From NCBI RefSeq assembly GCF_030506365.1, contig NZ_CP073092.1, positions 186,001-250,000 of the forward strand: DNA of 64,000 bases. Direction: 5' to 3'. The notes beneath the pieces are model-generated. The model was given only the letters and a program-made list of their open reading frames with translations, did not search any database and was not told the DNA's origin. Both the position numbers and the translations under genes were made by a program. Positions 17,542-26,539 of this stretch are shown here, piece after piece. The stretch's first letter is position 1. The number at the start of each line of letters is the position of its first letter. Origin of the DNA: Corynebacterium tuberculostearicum (GTDB taxonomy: Bacteria > Actinomycetota > Actinomycetes > Mycobacteriales > Mycobacteriaceae).

Positions 17542-18507
17542 ATGAGCACGCTACTAGTAACTCGCAACGAAGATAAGTCCGTTACGACCTCCTTCGAAGA
17601 GGGAGAGTTCCTCGGCGAGGGCGACCTTACCGTTGATGTTTCTTATTCTTCCCTGAACTACAAGGACGCCATGGCTATCGCAGGTGACCGCGGCGTCATG
17701 CGCACCAGCCCGCTGGTTCCGGGCATCGACGTGGTCGGCACGGTTTCTGAATCTAGCGTCGAGCGCCTCCCAGTTGGCACCTTGGTAGCATCCTTCGGCG
17801 ATGGCCTCGGTGAATTCCGCCACGGCGGCTACACCCCGAAGCAGCGCGTCAACTCCCAAGCAACCGTCGCCCTGCCCGCGGACTTTACCGCAGAGCAGGC
17901 GGCCGCCGTTGGCACCGCAGGCTACACTGCCGCACTGTGTGTTAATTCTCTGCGCGGGCTGCCCGATGGTCCGGTCCTAGTCACCGGCGCCACCGGTGGC
18001 GTGGGCTCCATCGCCGTGAACCTCCTTTCCAATGCCGGCTACGAGGTTCACGCGATGACCGGCCGCCCGGATGACTACTCCCAGTACCTCCACGAGCTGG
18101 GCGCCCACACCATTGTGGACCGCGCCGAGTTCACCGAGGCCGGAAAGCCCCTGCAGAAGGCTAGCTACGCCGGTGCCGTTGACACCTCCGGCTCCCACGT
18201 TCTTGCCAATGTACTGGCCCGCACCGTATGGGGCGGCACCGTTGCCTCCACCGGTATGGCCGCCGGCCCAGACCTGCCCACCACCGTCTTGCCGTTCATT
18301 CTGCGCAACGTGCACCTGGCCGGCGTTAACTCTGTCGACGCCCCGCTGCACTACCGCCAGAACGCATGGCAGCTGCTCGCACGCAAGTTGGACCGGTCCA
18401 TCCTTGAGTCCCTGACCAATACGATTCCTCTGTCGGACGTAGTCGAGGAATCCAAGTCCCTCCTCGAGGGCACCCACCACGGACGCACCGTCCTCAAGAT
18501 TTCCTAG
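17542..18507 (+). CDS. Quinone oxidoreductase / acryloyl-CoA reductase-like MDR enzyme (YhdH/AcuI family)
   Basis: A 321-residue zinc-independent medium-chain dehydrogenase/reductase. It has the GroES-like N-terminal domain with NYKDAMAIAG and PLVPGIDVVGTV, and a Rossmann domain with VTGATGGVGSIAVNLL, the NADPH-binding AxxGxxG-type motif. C-terminal INSVDAPLHYRQ-like residues are typical of YhdH/AcuI, which reduce acryloyl-CoA to propionyl-CoA; the physiological substrate here is not known. I chose the ATG eight bases after TACGAT rather than the one three codons upstream. A strong terminator follows. Confidence 0.85.
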   Translation: MSTLLVTRNEDKSVTTSFEEGEFLGEGDLTVDVSYSSLNYKDAMAIAGDRGVMRTSPLVPGIDVVGTVSESSVERLPVGTLVASFGDGLGEFRHGGYTPKQRVNSQATVALPADFTAEQAAAVGTAGYTAALCVNSLRGLPDGPVLVTGATGGVGSIAVNLLSNAGYEVHAMTGRPDDYSQYLHELGAHTIVDRAEFTEAGKPLQKASYAGAVDTSGSHVLANVLARTVWGGTVASTGMAAGPDLPTTVLPFILRNVHLAGVNSVDAPLHYRQNAWQLLARKLDRSILESLTNTIPLSDVVEESKSLLEGTHHGRTVLKIS

Positions 18508-18531
18508 GCCACTCCTAGGCGCTCTTGCACG

Positions 18532-18559
18532 GCACCCGCCTTCTTGGCGGGTGCTTTTT
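18532..18559 (+). terminator. Rho-independent terminator after the oxidoreductase gene
   Basis: Perfect 9-bp stem GCACCCGCC / GGCGGGTGC with a 5-base loop (TTCTT), followed directly by five T residues. Confidence 0.9.
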
Positions 18560-18584
18560 GTATGCACGGCTATCCCGCGACGCG

Positions 18585-19043
18585 CTAGCTTTCTGGCGTC
18601 CTCTTTTGAGCTAACCCGCGTAGCAACGTGCGGGAAATCCTGCCCAACGTTTGTAGGTCTTCATCACTAAGGGTGCCCACCACGATTTTCTCGACTGCAG
18701 CGGTATGTCGCGCGATCGCTGCACAGAAAGCAGCACTTCCCCTTTCCGTCACAGTGACTTCAACTGCTCGGGTTCCTAGCTCCGGCGCCTCGCGCCTGGA
18801 AACCAATTTTCGGGACTCCATGCGCACTAACTGCCGATGCAGACGCGACTTCTCCCACCGAAGCTCTGCCGCCAATTCATGCGGGCGTGTAGAAATCTGG
18901 CGCCGACGATTCAGCACGGCCAAAACCGCGTAGTCTGCCTCGCTCAAACTCGAGCCACTCTGCAGCTCCCCAGCAAGCCGCGCGTGGAGCGCTTCCTGCA
19001 TGGCAACAAAGTCACCCCACGCCGCGCTCTGCTCCACACGCAT
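18585..19043 (-). CDS. MarR family transcriptional regulator
   Basis: A 152-residue winged-helix regulator. It has the MarR core with recognition helix in HELAAELRWEKSRLHRQLVR and wing around ELGTRAVEVTVTERGSAAF, flanked by dimerisation helices. The ATG is preceded by AGGAGG at 7-bp spacing, one of the clearer Shine-Dalgarno sites in the window. Upstream are GAGTTG repeats that could be its own operator. The divergent downstream gene (19377) is a possible target. The ligand is unknown. Confidence 0.87.
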   Translation of the reverse strand: MRVEQSAAWGDFVAMQEALHARLAGELQSGSSLSEADYAVLAVLNRRRQISTRPHELAAELRWEKSRLHRQLVRMESRKLVSRREAPELGTRAVEVTVTERGSAAFCAAIARHTAAVEKIVVGTLSDEDLQTLGRISRTLLRGLAQKRTPES

Positions 19044-19088
19044 CGCATTCCTCCTTTGGTTTTCCTTCTTTCACCAGTCTATACTGCA

Positions 19089-19137
19089 GAGTTGATCTAG
19101 CAACTCATTGGCCTGCGTTGAGTTGATACACCAACGC
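19089..19137. promoter_or_regulatory. GAGTTG/CAACTC repeats, candidate MarR operator
   Basis: GAGTTG-N6-CAACTC forms an 18-bp inverted repeat at 19089-19106. GAGTTGAT recurs 31 bp downstream at 19120, inside a larger GCGTTG/CAACGC inverted repeat (about 19116-19137). These sites lie just upstream of the marR Shine-Dalgarno and toward the divergent hypothetical gene. The rest of the 19138-19376 gap shows only the promoter of that gene. Confidence 0.45.
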
Positions 19138-19376
19138 CCACTACTGCACAGAGATGTGGGTCTACGAGAACCACAATTTCACCAACCCATACCTTTGCTA
19201 CCGAAAGCACTTTAATTTTCCTTTTGAATACCTATCTGCTTAAACTCACCATTGTTTGAGTAGATATGTTCTTGACTGGAAAATTAAATAGTGAAGCAAC
19301 TACTCGCGGCAAAGATGCGGCTGCGAACGCAATCGCCGCTCCGGCAGAGAAGACCGTAGCGTTTAGAATGGCAAGC

Positions 19377-20018
19377 ATGGATAAGCTATTTAGCACGTGC
19401 GGTTTTGACTTCGCGGATATGGAAGAACTCATTGCGGAGCTACCTACCGACCACGACATGTGGGAGGCGCCCGGATTTGATCGAGTGCTATTCCACGCCG
19501 ACCCGTCCGGCATGGCGGTCACAGCTATGGAATACGAAGGGGAGTGGGCCGCGGTGCCTTCGTACCGGGGTGGGGAAGAGGCACCGGGCACGATATATCG
19601 CGCAACGCCCTATATCGGCATTGTGGAAACAGGGGATTTACGGTTCGCGGCGCTGGCGGATGCGCCCTTCGCGCTGCCGGCAGGCAACCCAGTCGGCGGA
19701 GAAAAGCTCCAGGGACAGGTGCGGCCGGCGGTTGTGGCATTGAAGTACGAGGTGGGGGAGCCGGAAGAATTTTCCTTGGCTTCGCCTGCTACCGAGCGCT
19801 TCTACCGGAACTTCAAGCCCAGCATGCTCAATCCGCAGGTAGAGGTGGCGGGGACTATCGGGGGCGTCGCCAAGCACAGCAATGAGCTGGGCATGGGGGA
19901 GTTTTGGATATGCGACCTCGACGGCCTCCCGCTCATTGTGAACGAAAAGCTGGAGGTCGGCCAGGGGATCCGGGCGCACGGCATTGCGCTGTGCACCACG
20001 GAATTTTGGGACGAGTAA
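19377..20018 (+). CDS. Conserved hypothetical protein
   Basis: A 213-residue acidic, probably cytosolic protein of unrecognised family. It includes MWEAPGFDRVLFHADPSG, TIYRATPYIGIVETGD and a C-terminal segment with GIALCTTEFW. There are no membrane segments or signal peptide. I prefer the ATG at 19377, exactly seven bases after TAGAAT (19364-19369), over an in-frame ATG 37 codons upstream; the extra residues there are low-complexity and unlike a domain. It converges on leuS with one base between the stops. Its divergent MarR neighbour may regulate it. Confidence 0.65.
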   Translation: MDKLFSTCGFDFADMEELIAELPTDHDMWEAPGFDRVLFHADPSGMAVTAMEYEGEWAAVPSYRGGEEAPGTIYRATPYIGIVETGDLRFAALADAPFALPAGNPVGGEKLQGQVRPAVVALKYEVGEPEEFSLASPATERFYRNFKPSMLNPQVEVAGTIGGVAKHSNELGMGEFWICDLDGLPLIVNEKLEVGQGIRAHGIALCTTEFWDE

Positions 20019-22865
20019 CTACTTGACCACGAGGTTGACCATGCGGCCCGGAACGTAGATCTTCTTCACCACGTTCTTTCCGCTGGTCAGATCAGCAATC
20101 TTTGCGTCGGCGAGGGCAACGTCAAAGACCGCGTCTTGGTCCGCATCAGCGGCCACGTTGATCCGGGCCTTGACCTTGCCATTGATCTGAACCGGTACCT
20201 CAATCTCATCATCGACCAGGTACTTTTCCTCAAAAGTGGGGAAGGGCTGGTAGGTGATGGTCTCATCATGGCCGAAGCGCTGCCACAATTCCTCCGCGAT
20301 ATGCGGGGCAATGGGGGAGACCAACTGTGCGATCGGCTCCACGGCGGCGCGTGGGGCCTCGGTGCGGTAGGTCTTGGTCAGGTAGTTGACGTACTCGATG
20401 AGCTTCGCCACCACGGTATTAAGCCTCAGGTTCTCGTAATCATCGCGCACGCCTGCGATGGTGCGGTGGAGCTGCTTGAGGTCATCCTCGCTCAAGGCGG
20501 CGTCGGTAGTCGCCAGCTCGCCGGTGTCCTCGTTGACGGCCAGGCGCCACAGGCGCTGCAAGAATCGCTGGGAGCCTACGACATCCTTGGTAGCCCACGG
20601 GCGAGACGTATCCAGCGGACCCATGGACATCTCATAAACGCGCAGAGTATCGGCACCGAAGTCGCGGCAAATATCGTCCGGAGCAACGGCATTCTTCAGG
20701 GACTTGCCCATTTTGCCGTACTCCTGATTGACCTCTTCGCCGTTGTAGTAGAACTTGCCGTCCTTTTCCTCTACTTCAGCGGCCGGCACGTACACGCCGC
20801 GGGAATCCGTATAGGCATAGGCCTGGATATAGCCCTGGTTATACAGGCGGCGGTAGGGCTCTTGGGAGCTAACAAAGCCCAGGTCAAAGAGCACCTTATG
20901 CCAGAAGCGGGAGTAAAGCAGGTGCAGCACGGCGTGCTCGACGCCGCCAACGTAGAGGTCCACGCCGCCCGGATCCTGCGGGCCATGCTGCTCCGGACGC
21001 GGGCCGGTCCAGTAGCGCTCGTTCTCGATATCGCAGAATGCCTCATCATTGCGGGGATCGATATAGCGCAGCTGGTACCAGGAAGAACCCGCCCACTGCG
21101 GCATAACGTTGGTATCGCGGAAATAGGTCTGTGGGCCGTCGCCCAAATCGAGTTCTACCTCGACCCAATCGCGCACCTTTGCCAGCGGTGGTTGTGGCTC
21201 GGAGTCCTTGTCCTCTGGATCAAAGGAAACGGGCTTATAATCTTCTACCTCTGGCAGCTCTACCGGCAACATGGATTCCGGCAGGGCGTGGGCAAAACCG
21301 TCCTTGTCGTAGACGATGGGGAAGGGCTCGCCCCAGTAACGCTGACGGGCGAAGAGCCAATCGCGCAGCTTGTACTGCACCTTTTCGCGGCCGGAGCCGT
21401 CCTTTTCCAGCCATTCGATGGCCGCAGCAATGGCCTCGGCCTTGTTCAGGCCGTTGAGATCTAGGCCCTTGTCATTGGAGGAATTGACCAGCGCGCCGTC
21501 CTCGGTCCAGGCTTCTTCCTCCACGTTTCCGCCGGAGACAACTTCCGTAATTGGTAGGCCGAAGGCCTGGGCAAACTCGTAGTCACGGGTGTCGTGCGCC
21601 GGAACTGCCATGATGGCGCCGGTGCCGTAGCCGGTCAGGACGTAGTCCGCGATGAAGATCGGGACCTTCTTGCCAGAGACCGGGTTGGTGGCATAAGTAC
21701 CCAGGAAGACGCCGGTCTTTTCCTTGTTTTCCTGGCGCTCCAGGTCGGACTTGGCAGCAATATCGGTGCGGTAGGACTCCACGGCCTCCTTCGGATCATC
21801 GTGGCCATAGGTCCAACGCTCATCCACGTCATCGTCATAAGGGATGGGGGAGAGGAGGGCGTCGACAAGCTCATGCTCTGGGGCCAGCACCACGTACTCG
21901 GCACCGAAAAGGGTATCCGGGCGGGTGGTAAAGACCTCGATCTCGTAGCCCTCGGCAGGGAAGGAGACCTCTGCGCCGCGGGAACGGCCAATCCAATTGC
22001 GCTGCATGGACTTGACCTTGTCCGGCCAATCCAAAAGCTCCAGGTCATCCAGCAAGCGATCGGAGTAGGCGGTAATGCGCATCATCCACTGCGAGAGGTT
22101 CTTGCGGAAGACCGGGAAATTGCCGCGCTCGGACTTACCCTCAGCGGTGACCTCCTCGTTTGCCAGCACGGTACCCAGGCCCGGGCACCAATTCACCGTG
22201 GAATTAGACAGGTAGACCAAGCGGAATTCATCGATGGCCGCGGCCTTTTCCTCTTCGGTGAGGTCCTCGTAGTAGCGGCCGTCCTTGGTGGTGCGCTTAT
22301 TGGCCTCTAGTTCCTTGATGAGCTCTGCAATCGGGCGCGCCTTCTGCTGCTCCTCATCGAACCAAGAGTTATAAATCTGCAGGAAGATCCACTGCGTCCA
22401 CTTGAAGAACTCCGGATCGGTTGATTCCACGGAGCGGCGCGGATCATGGCCCAGGCCCAACATGCCCAGCTGGCGGCGCATGTTTTCAATATTCGCCTCG
22501 GTGGTGGTGCGCGGGTGGGTACCGGTCTGAATGGCGTACTGCTCGGCCGGCAGGCCGAAGGCGTCGTAGCCCAAGGTGTGCAGCACGTTCTTGCCCAGCA
22601 TGCGGTTATAGCGGGCGTAAGTATCGGTGGCGATATATCCCAGTGGGTGTCCCACGTGCAGGCCCGCACCGGAAGGGTAGGGGAACATATCCTGCACGTT
22701 GAGCTTTTCCTTAGGCAGCTCGCCCGCATCGGTGGCGAGCTCGCCTACCGGGTTCGGGGCATTAAAGGTGCCATTGTCTTTCCAGTACTGCTGCCAGGTC
22801 TTCTCGATCTGGTTCGCCAGCTCCGGGGTATAGCGGTACGAAGTGGAATCGCTCTGGGTAGTCAT
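20019..22865 (-). CDS. leuS: Leucyl-tRNA synthetase
   Basis: A 948-residue class Ia aminoacyl-tRNA synthetase that charges tRNA-Leu. The HIGH motif appears as HVGH in [16 protein letters not shown] and the KMSKS motif as KMGKS in [16 protein letters not shown]1 editing domain lies between, with [12 protein letters not shown] and the AHDTRDYEF region carrying the editing Asp. The C-terminal anticodon-binding domain ends in [11 protein letters not shown]. The open frame extends 50 codons upstream, but homology begins at [16 protein letters not shown]. Confidence 0.96.
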   Translation of the reverse strand: MTTQSDSTSYRYTPELANQIEKTWQQYWKDNGTFNAPNPVGELATDAGELPKEKLNVQDMFPYPSGAGLHVGHPLGYIATDTYARYNRMLGKNVLHTLGYDAFGLPAEQYAIQTGTHPRTTTEANIENMRRQLGMLGLGHDPRRSVESTDPEFFKWTQWIFLQIYNSWFDEEQQKARPIAELIKELEANKRTTKDGRYYEDLTEEEKAAAIDEFRLVYLSNSTVNWCPGLGTVLANEEVTAEGKSERGNFPVFRKNLSQWMMRITAYSDRLLDDLELLDWPDKVKSMQRNWIGRSRGAEVSFPAEGYEIEVFTTRPDTLFGAEYVVLAPEHELVDALLSPIPYDDDVDERWTYGHDDPKEAVESYRTDIAAKSDLERQENKEKTGVFLGTYATNPVSGKKVPIFIADYVLTGYGTGAIMAVPAHDTRDYEFAQAFGLPITEVVSGGNVEEEAWTEDGALVNSSNDKGLDLNGLNKAEAIAAAIEWLEKDGSGREKVQYKLRDWLFARQRYWGEPFPIVYDKDGFAHALPESMLPVELPEVEDYKPVSFDPEDKDSEPQPPLAKVRDWVEVELDLGDGPQTYFRDTNVMPQWAGSSWYQLRYIDPRNDEAFCDIENERYWTGPRPEQHGPQDPGGVDLYVGGVEHAVLHLLYSRFWHKVLFDLGFVSSQEPYRRLYNQGYIQAYAYTDSRGVYVPAAEVEEKDGKFYYNGEEVNQEYGKMGKSLKNAVAPDDICRDFGADTLRVYEMSMGPLDTSRPWATKDVVGSQRFLQRLWRLAVNEDTGELATTDAALSEDDLKQLHRTIAGVRDDYENLRLNTVVAKLIEYVNYLTKTYRTEAPRAAVEPIAQLVSPIAPHIAEELWQRFGHDETITYQPFPTFEEKYLVDDEIEVPVQINGKVKARINVAADADQDAVFDVALADAKIADLTSGKNVVKKIYVPGRMVNLVVK

Positions 22866-23038
22866 AATCACACAGTGTAATAGCCGCATCCCGGAGCGGG
22901 GTAGTTCACTACGCTTTCCGCGTTCCGCAGGGCACGCACACCCAAAATCCCCGCCGTAATCGCCCCCGGTTTTCGCGTCATTTCCGCCGCTCGCAGCCAA
23001 AATGCAGATCTGCATGAAAATGTTCTAGGCTGGGGTAA

Positions 23039-25612
23039 ATGAGCCAGGAGAAGTTTCGCAGCCAGCTATCATCTTTTGCAGACGCAGCGGTGTTTCAGGG
23101 GATCCCGCACCTGCGCCTCTCCCCAGCTACCGACACTTTGGAGCTGTTCCTACCGGCCGTAACCGCAGGTTATGAGCCAGAAGATCCCCAGTGGACCGTG
23201 ACCGCACAGCTGCTCGACGGCAGCGAGGACACCCGCAAGTTCTACTACGTGGAGGGCGAAGAGCCCGGCTTGTGGATCAGCATGCCGCGTGCCTTTAGCC
23301 ACCTCAGCGTCTCCTTTGAGGAGCACACCGTGGAATTCGCCGGCGTGGCCAATGGCGGATTGCTGCTCGATTCCACCCATCGACCAGTGGATACCACCAC
23401 GGCGGTGGCCAAGGGCTCTTATACCTTTATCGCCCCGGCCGGCACGGAGCTGGCCAAGGCCAAGGTCGGCGAGGCCCGTCCCCACGGCGCATGGGAGGGC
23501 TGGACCATCGCCCCGGTAGAGGTCAGCCAGTCTTTCACCGTGGAGGTTCCGCGCCAGGAACCCGCGACCATCAAGGTGTCCGGCAGCCCTGATTTTGCCT
23601 GGGACATGGCCGTCAAGACGCTACCCAATGCCCATGGCCTCGATGGCGAACTGGTCTATACCCAGTCCCCGCAGGTCATCGCCAATACGGAACTCAGCAT
23701 GGAGCTGGCCTACGTCCCCATTGGTGGGGAAGAGGAGGCCGTGCTGGAGGACGAGCTACCGGAGGGTATTCACGAGGTGCTTCCCGCAGACGCCTTCGAG
23801 GATCCCTGGGTAGGCCGCTACCGCTTCACCCTATACAAGGACGAGGAACTGGTGGATATCCAGTACCTCAATTTTGCGGAGTCGCTGCACATGCGTGCCA
23901 AGAACGAGGGCCCGCGCGGCACCAACTTCCGCTTTATCGACGCCCTGGGCAACCTTTCGCCGTTTAGCTATGCGTTGGCTTCTGCGCCGGGCAAGGCTAT
24001 CCAGATGGAAAAGGGCCAGCGCGTCTTTGGCGAGGACGAAAGCGTGCGCGAGGAGACCGTCAGCAGTGAGGCCGGCTATGAGCTGACCTTCCAGGTGGAA
24101 CCGGCGACGATTCGTACTCGCGTGAAGCGCACCGCGGCCGAGCCCGTGGATTACCTGGATAAGCAGGTCATCCTGGCGGACCAGCTCGATGCGGATGCAC
24201 TTTTTACCATTCATTCTCCGGAGCCACTGCCGCTGGCAAAGTTCGTGGTTATTGATAAGAACCAGAAAATTAGGGACCTGGTCACCGCCAATGGCTCTAC
24301 GGAGGCCGCCACCAGCCTGTCCGTACCCAACCGCGCGCTGAAGTCGGCGCTGACGAAGAAGACCTCGCTGGAGCTCTACCTCCTGTGGTCCACGTTGTCC
24401 TATGAGGAATACCTCGAAGGATTGCCGGAAAAGGAGCGCGCAGCACACCAAAAGCGCAGCTTTGAGCGTCGCGTCATGGAATATGAGGCCACTGCGGCCA
24501 GCGACCTCATTTATGCCGCCATCGCCACCGTGCGCAAGGCACCGTTGGTCGCCCGCGCAACCATTGAGGACGGCATCCTCGTCCCCGAGCAGACGCATGA
24601 GGAGGAGGTAGAGCTGCTGGCTTGGGCGTGGCCACTGGGCAATCCTGCGGGCGAGCCGCAACCGCTGGAGCCCACTGAGGAAGGCTTTGAGCTGCCCGAA
24701 GAGCTGCTGGACGCCGGCCACCTCATCGTGGACTTCCGCGAGGATGAGCCGGCCAGCGACTTGGCCGCGCCGCAGTACCCGCCGGCTAGCGCACTCATCA
24801 TCTTCCACGACGGTGAAACCGAAAACACCGAGGGCCTGTGGCCTACTTACGCGGCCATGCGCCGCCTCGCGCCCAAGGCCAAGGAAACCTTCGAGGGAAT
24901 CATCAAGGAGATTGAGGCCGATCCGCGCGCCAGCATGGATGCCCTTATGGCCGCGGACTTTGAACCGGGACAGCGCATGCGCGCCTTCGTCCGCACCGGC
25001 TTGGTCTCCCGCACCTTCCGCCGCGAGGAGCCGGCCGGCGAGCCTTCCTCGCTCTTGGCCGCGCTTGCCGACGCCGCCCATGACTACGTCGAAGCCCACG
25101 GCTCCGCCTCCCTCGCGCGCGTGCCATCCACCGGCGTCGACGATGTCACCCGCCCCATGCTGCTGATGAGCGCCATGGGCGAGGCACCTACGCCAGCAAC
25201 GGACAGTGACCAGCTCTGCGATGATGCCCACCGCATCGCCGCACTGCGCGAGTGCTTTGCCAATGACCTTGCACTCACCCGCCTCGGCACCATTTCCAAC
25301 CTGCGTAGCACCGCAATGCAGCTGCGGGTGACGCTGCAGCAGCTGGGCGTCGATAAGTCCGTCCTGCATACCCTGCTCGCGCTGGACGCCTTTGGCGATG
25401 GCAATTCGGAGCTCGGCGATTCCGCCTGGATGCCGTTTATTTCCTATGTCTTTGCCATCACGGCGCGCGGTGTGGCCAATGACAAGCTGGCGGACCCTGC
25501 TTTCGCCGCCACGCTTGACGACGCCCTCCCGCAGCTCGCCGAGGCCGTCTCCCTCGCCCCGCAGCTTTTCTACCGCGATATTCTCACCGCGGAGGCGCTC
25601 ACACTCAGCTAG
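23039..25612 (+). CDS. Large uncharacterised protein (857 aa)
   Basis: I do not recognise this family. The protein is acidic, with no signal peptide or membrane segments. Residues about 1-400 look beta-rich, with repeated Ig-like or jelly-roll-like stretches (TLELFLPAVTAGYEPEDPQW, TATVEFAGVANGGLL-type strands). The remainder is mainly helical, with LELYLLWSTLSYEEYLEGLP and a C-terminal bundle including MLLMSAMGEAPTP. Cysteines are rare. Base composition matches its neighbours, so it is not obviously recent. The ATG lies seven bases after TAGGCT and the gene is divergent from leuS. No partner enzyme is adjacent. Confidence 0.75.
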   Translation: MSQEKFRSQLSSFADAAVFQGIPHLRLSPATDTLELFLPAVTAGYEPEDPQWTVTAQLLDGSEDTRKFYYVEGEEPGLWISMPRAFSHLSVSFEEHTVEFAGVANGGLLLDSTHRPVDTTTAVAKGSYTFIAPAGTELAKAKVGEARPHGAWEGWTIAPVEVSQSFTVEVPRQEPATIKVSGSPDFAWDMAVKTLPNAHGLDGELVYTQSPQVIANTELSMELAYVPIGGEEEAVLEDELPEGIHEVLPADAFEDPWVGRYRFTLYKDEELVDIQYLNFAESLHMRAKNEGPRGTNFRFIDALGNLSPFSYALASAPGKAIQMEKGQRVFGEDESVREETVSSEAGYELTFQVEPATIRTRVKRTAAEPVDYLDKQVILADQLDADALFTIHSPEPLPLAKFVVIDKNQKIRDLVTANGSTEAATSLSVPNRALKSALTKKTSLELYLLWSTLSYEEYLEGLPEKERAAHQKRSFERRVMEYEATAASDLIYAAIATVRKAPLVARATIEDGILVPEQTHEEEVELLAWAWPLGNPAGEPQPLEPTEEGFELPEELLDAGHLIVDFREDEPASDLAAPQYPPASALIIFHDGETENTEGLWPTYAAMRRLAPKAKETFEGIIKEIEADPRASMDALMAADFEPGQRMRAFVRTGLVSRTFRREEPAGEPSSLLAALADAAHDYVEAHGSASLARVPSTGVDDVTRPMLLMSAMGEAPTPATDSDQLCDDAHRIAALRECFANDLALTRLGTISNLRSTAMQLRVTLQQLGVDKSVLHTLLALDAFGDGNSELGDSAWMPFISYVFAITARGVANDKLADPAFAATLDDALPQLAEAVSLAPQLFYRDILTAEALTLS

Positions 25613-25622
25613 GGTGACAGGC

Positions 25623-26255
25623 ATGCAGGTCATCTCTACCAATGTCGCCGTCCGCCGGCCGGACCCGAGCGGGCGGCATGAGTTCTCGGGCATCGACAAA
25701 AAGCCGCAGGACTTCATCGATCTGTCAGCACCCGGACCCCATTATGGCGATGGGTCCGGCGTGCACGGCGATATAATTGGTGACACCAAACATCACGGCG
25801 GCAACGATAAGGCCGTCTACGCCTACTCTCGTGAGGAACTGGATTACTGGCAATCCGAGCTTTCCCGCCCGCTGGCCTCCGGCGGCTTTGGCGAAAATCT
25901 CACCACGCAGGGCATCGATCTCTCTGCTCTGCTCATCAATCAGCGCGTGCGCATCGGCACCGCTGTGCTTGAAGTATCCGTGCCTCGCCAACCGTGTGCC
26001 ACCTTCGCCGGCTGGCTAGGGGAGCGCGGCTGGCTCAAGCGCTGGACCGCGCGTGGCGACTGCGGCACCTACTTGCGCATCATCTCCCCCGGCCGCATTC
26101 GCCCCGGCGACGCCATTGAGCTAGATAACCCACCCAGCCACGACATCACCATGCGCATCGCCTTTGCCGCCAAGATGGGCGACCGCGCCCTTGCCCGGCG
26201 CGTTATCGATGCTGGCTGCCTGCCCGCTCACCAACAGAAATCGCTTCGCACCTAG
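25623..26255 (+). CDS. MOSC domain protein (YiiM-like)
   Basis: A 210-residue MOSC domain protein. MOSC domains bind molybdenum cofactor derivatives or sulfur carriers; YiiM relatives help detoxify N-hydroxylated compounds. It shows HHGGNDKAVYAYSREELDYW, GGFGENLTTQGIDLS and the conserved cysteine in VPRQPCATFAGW. The C-terminal 3-alpha segment (DRALARRVIDAGCLP) is typical of YiiM. The open frame extends upstream into the 857-aa gene; the ATG seven bases after TAGGGT is the likely start. Its stop overlaps the stop of a tiny minus-strand gene. Confidence 0.87.
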   Translation: MQVISTNVAVRRPDPSGRHEFSGIDKKPQDFIDLSAPGPHYGDGSGVHGDIIGDTKHHGGNDKAVYAYSREELDYWQSELSRPLASGGFGENLTTQGIDLSALLINQRVRIGTAVLEVSVPRQPCATFAGWLGERGWLKRWTARGDCGTYLRIISPGRIRPGDAIELDNPPSHDITMRIAFAAKMGDRALARRVIDAGCLPAHQQKSLRT

Positions 26256-26392
26256 TTACACAAGTACCCATAGTCCGCCATGTCGAGCTCAGCAATGTCC
26301 CGTTGTCGCACCCGCACTCGATGAGCCCAAACATCCAATAGGGGAATGGGACCGTTAATTAGCACATCCATGCGCAGCGGATCTCGTCGCAT
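26252..26392 (-). CDS. Small hypothetical protein (46 aa)
   Basis: A minus-strand frame between MOSC and the MFS terminator encodes 46 residues with protein-like composition: MRRDPLRMDVLINGPIP, then WAHRVRVRQRD, ending ADYGYLCN. The stop CTA/TAG overlaps the MOSC stop convergently. TAGAGT lies directly before the ATG, so initiation at the internal ATG (residue 8, 26371) from a leaderless transcript is also possible. The family is not recognised. Confidence 0.4.
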   Translation of the reverse strand: MRRDPLRMDVLINGPIPLLDVWAHRVRVRQRDIAELDMADYGYLCN

Positions 26393-26482
26393 ACTCTACT
26401 TCCGAAACCGCAGGCTGTGTCTGGGCCTTTAGCTTACCGGCGAGGCCAGCACCCTCTTCTTGCCCGGAGTGCGCACAAAACA

Positions 26483-26515
26483 AAAGCACGCCAGCGATTA
26501 GCGCTGGCGTGCTTT
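26483..26515. terminator. Bidirectional terminator hairpin
   Basis: A 14-bp stem AAAGCACGCCAGCG / CGCTGGCGTGCTTT with a 5-base loop and T/A-rich ends on both strands. It lies just past the MFS gene on the minus strand. Confidence 0.85.
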
Positions 26516-26539
26516 ACATGCTGAGTGCGAAGGAGGGTG

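Noticed and set aside
22866..23015. 50-codon extension of leuS
   Set aside because: No homology to LeuRS N-termini; MTTQSDS is the normal start region.
23831..25717. 628-codon minus-strand frame antisense to the 857-aa gene
   Set aside because: His/Gly/Arg-rich sequence typical of antisense frames in high-GC DNA; the plus-strand frame has promoter and protein-like composition.
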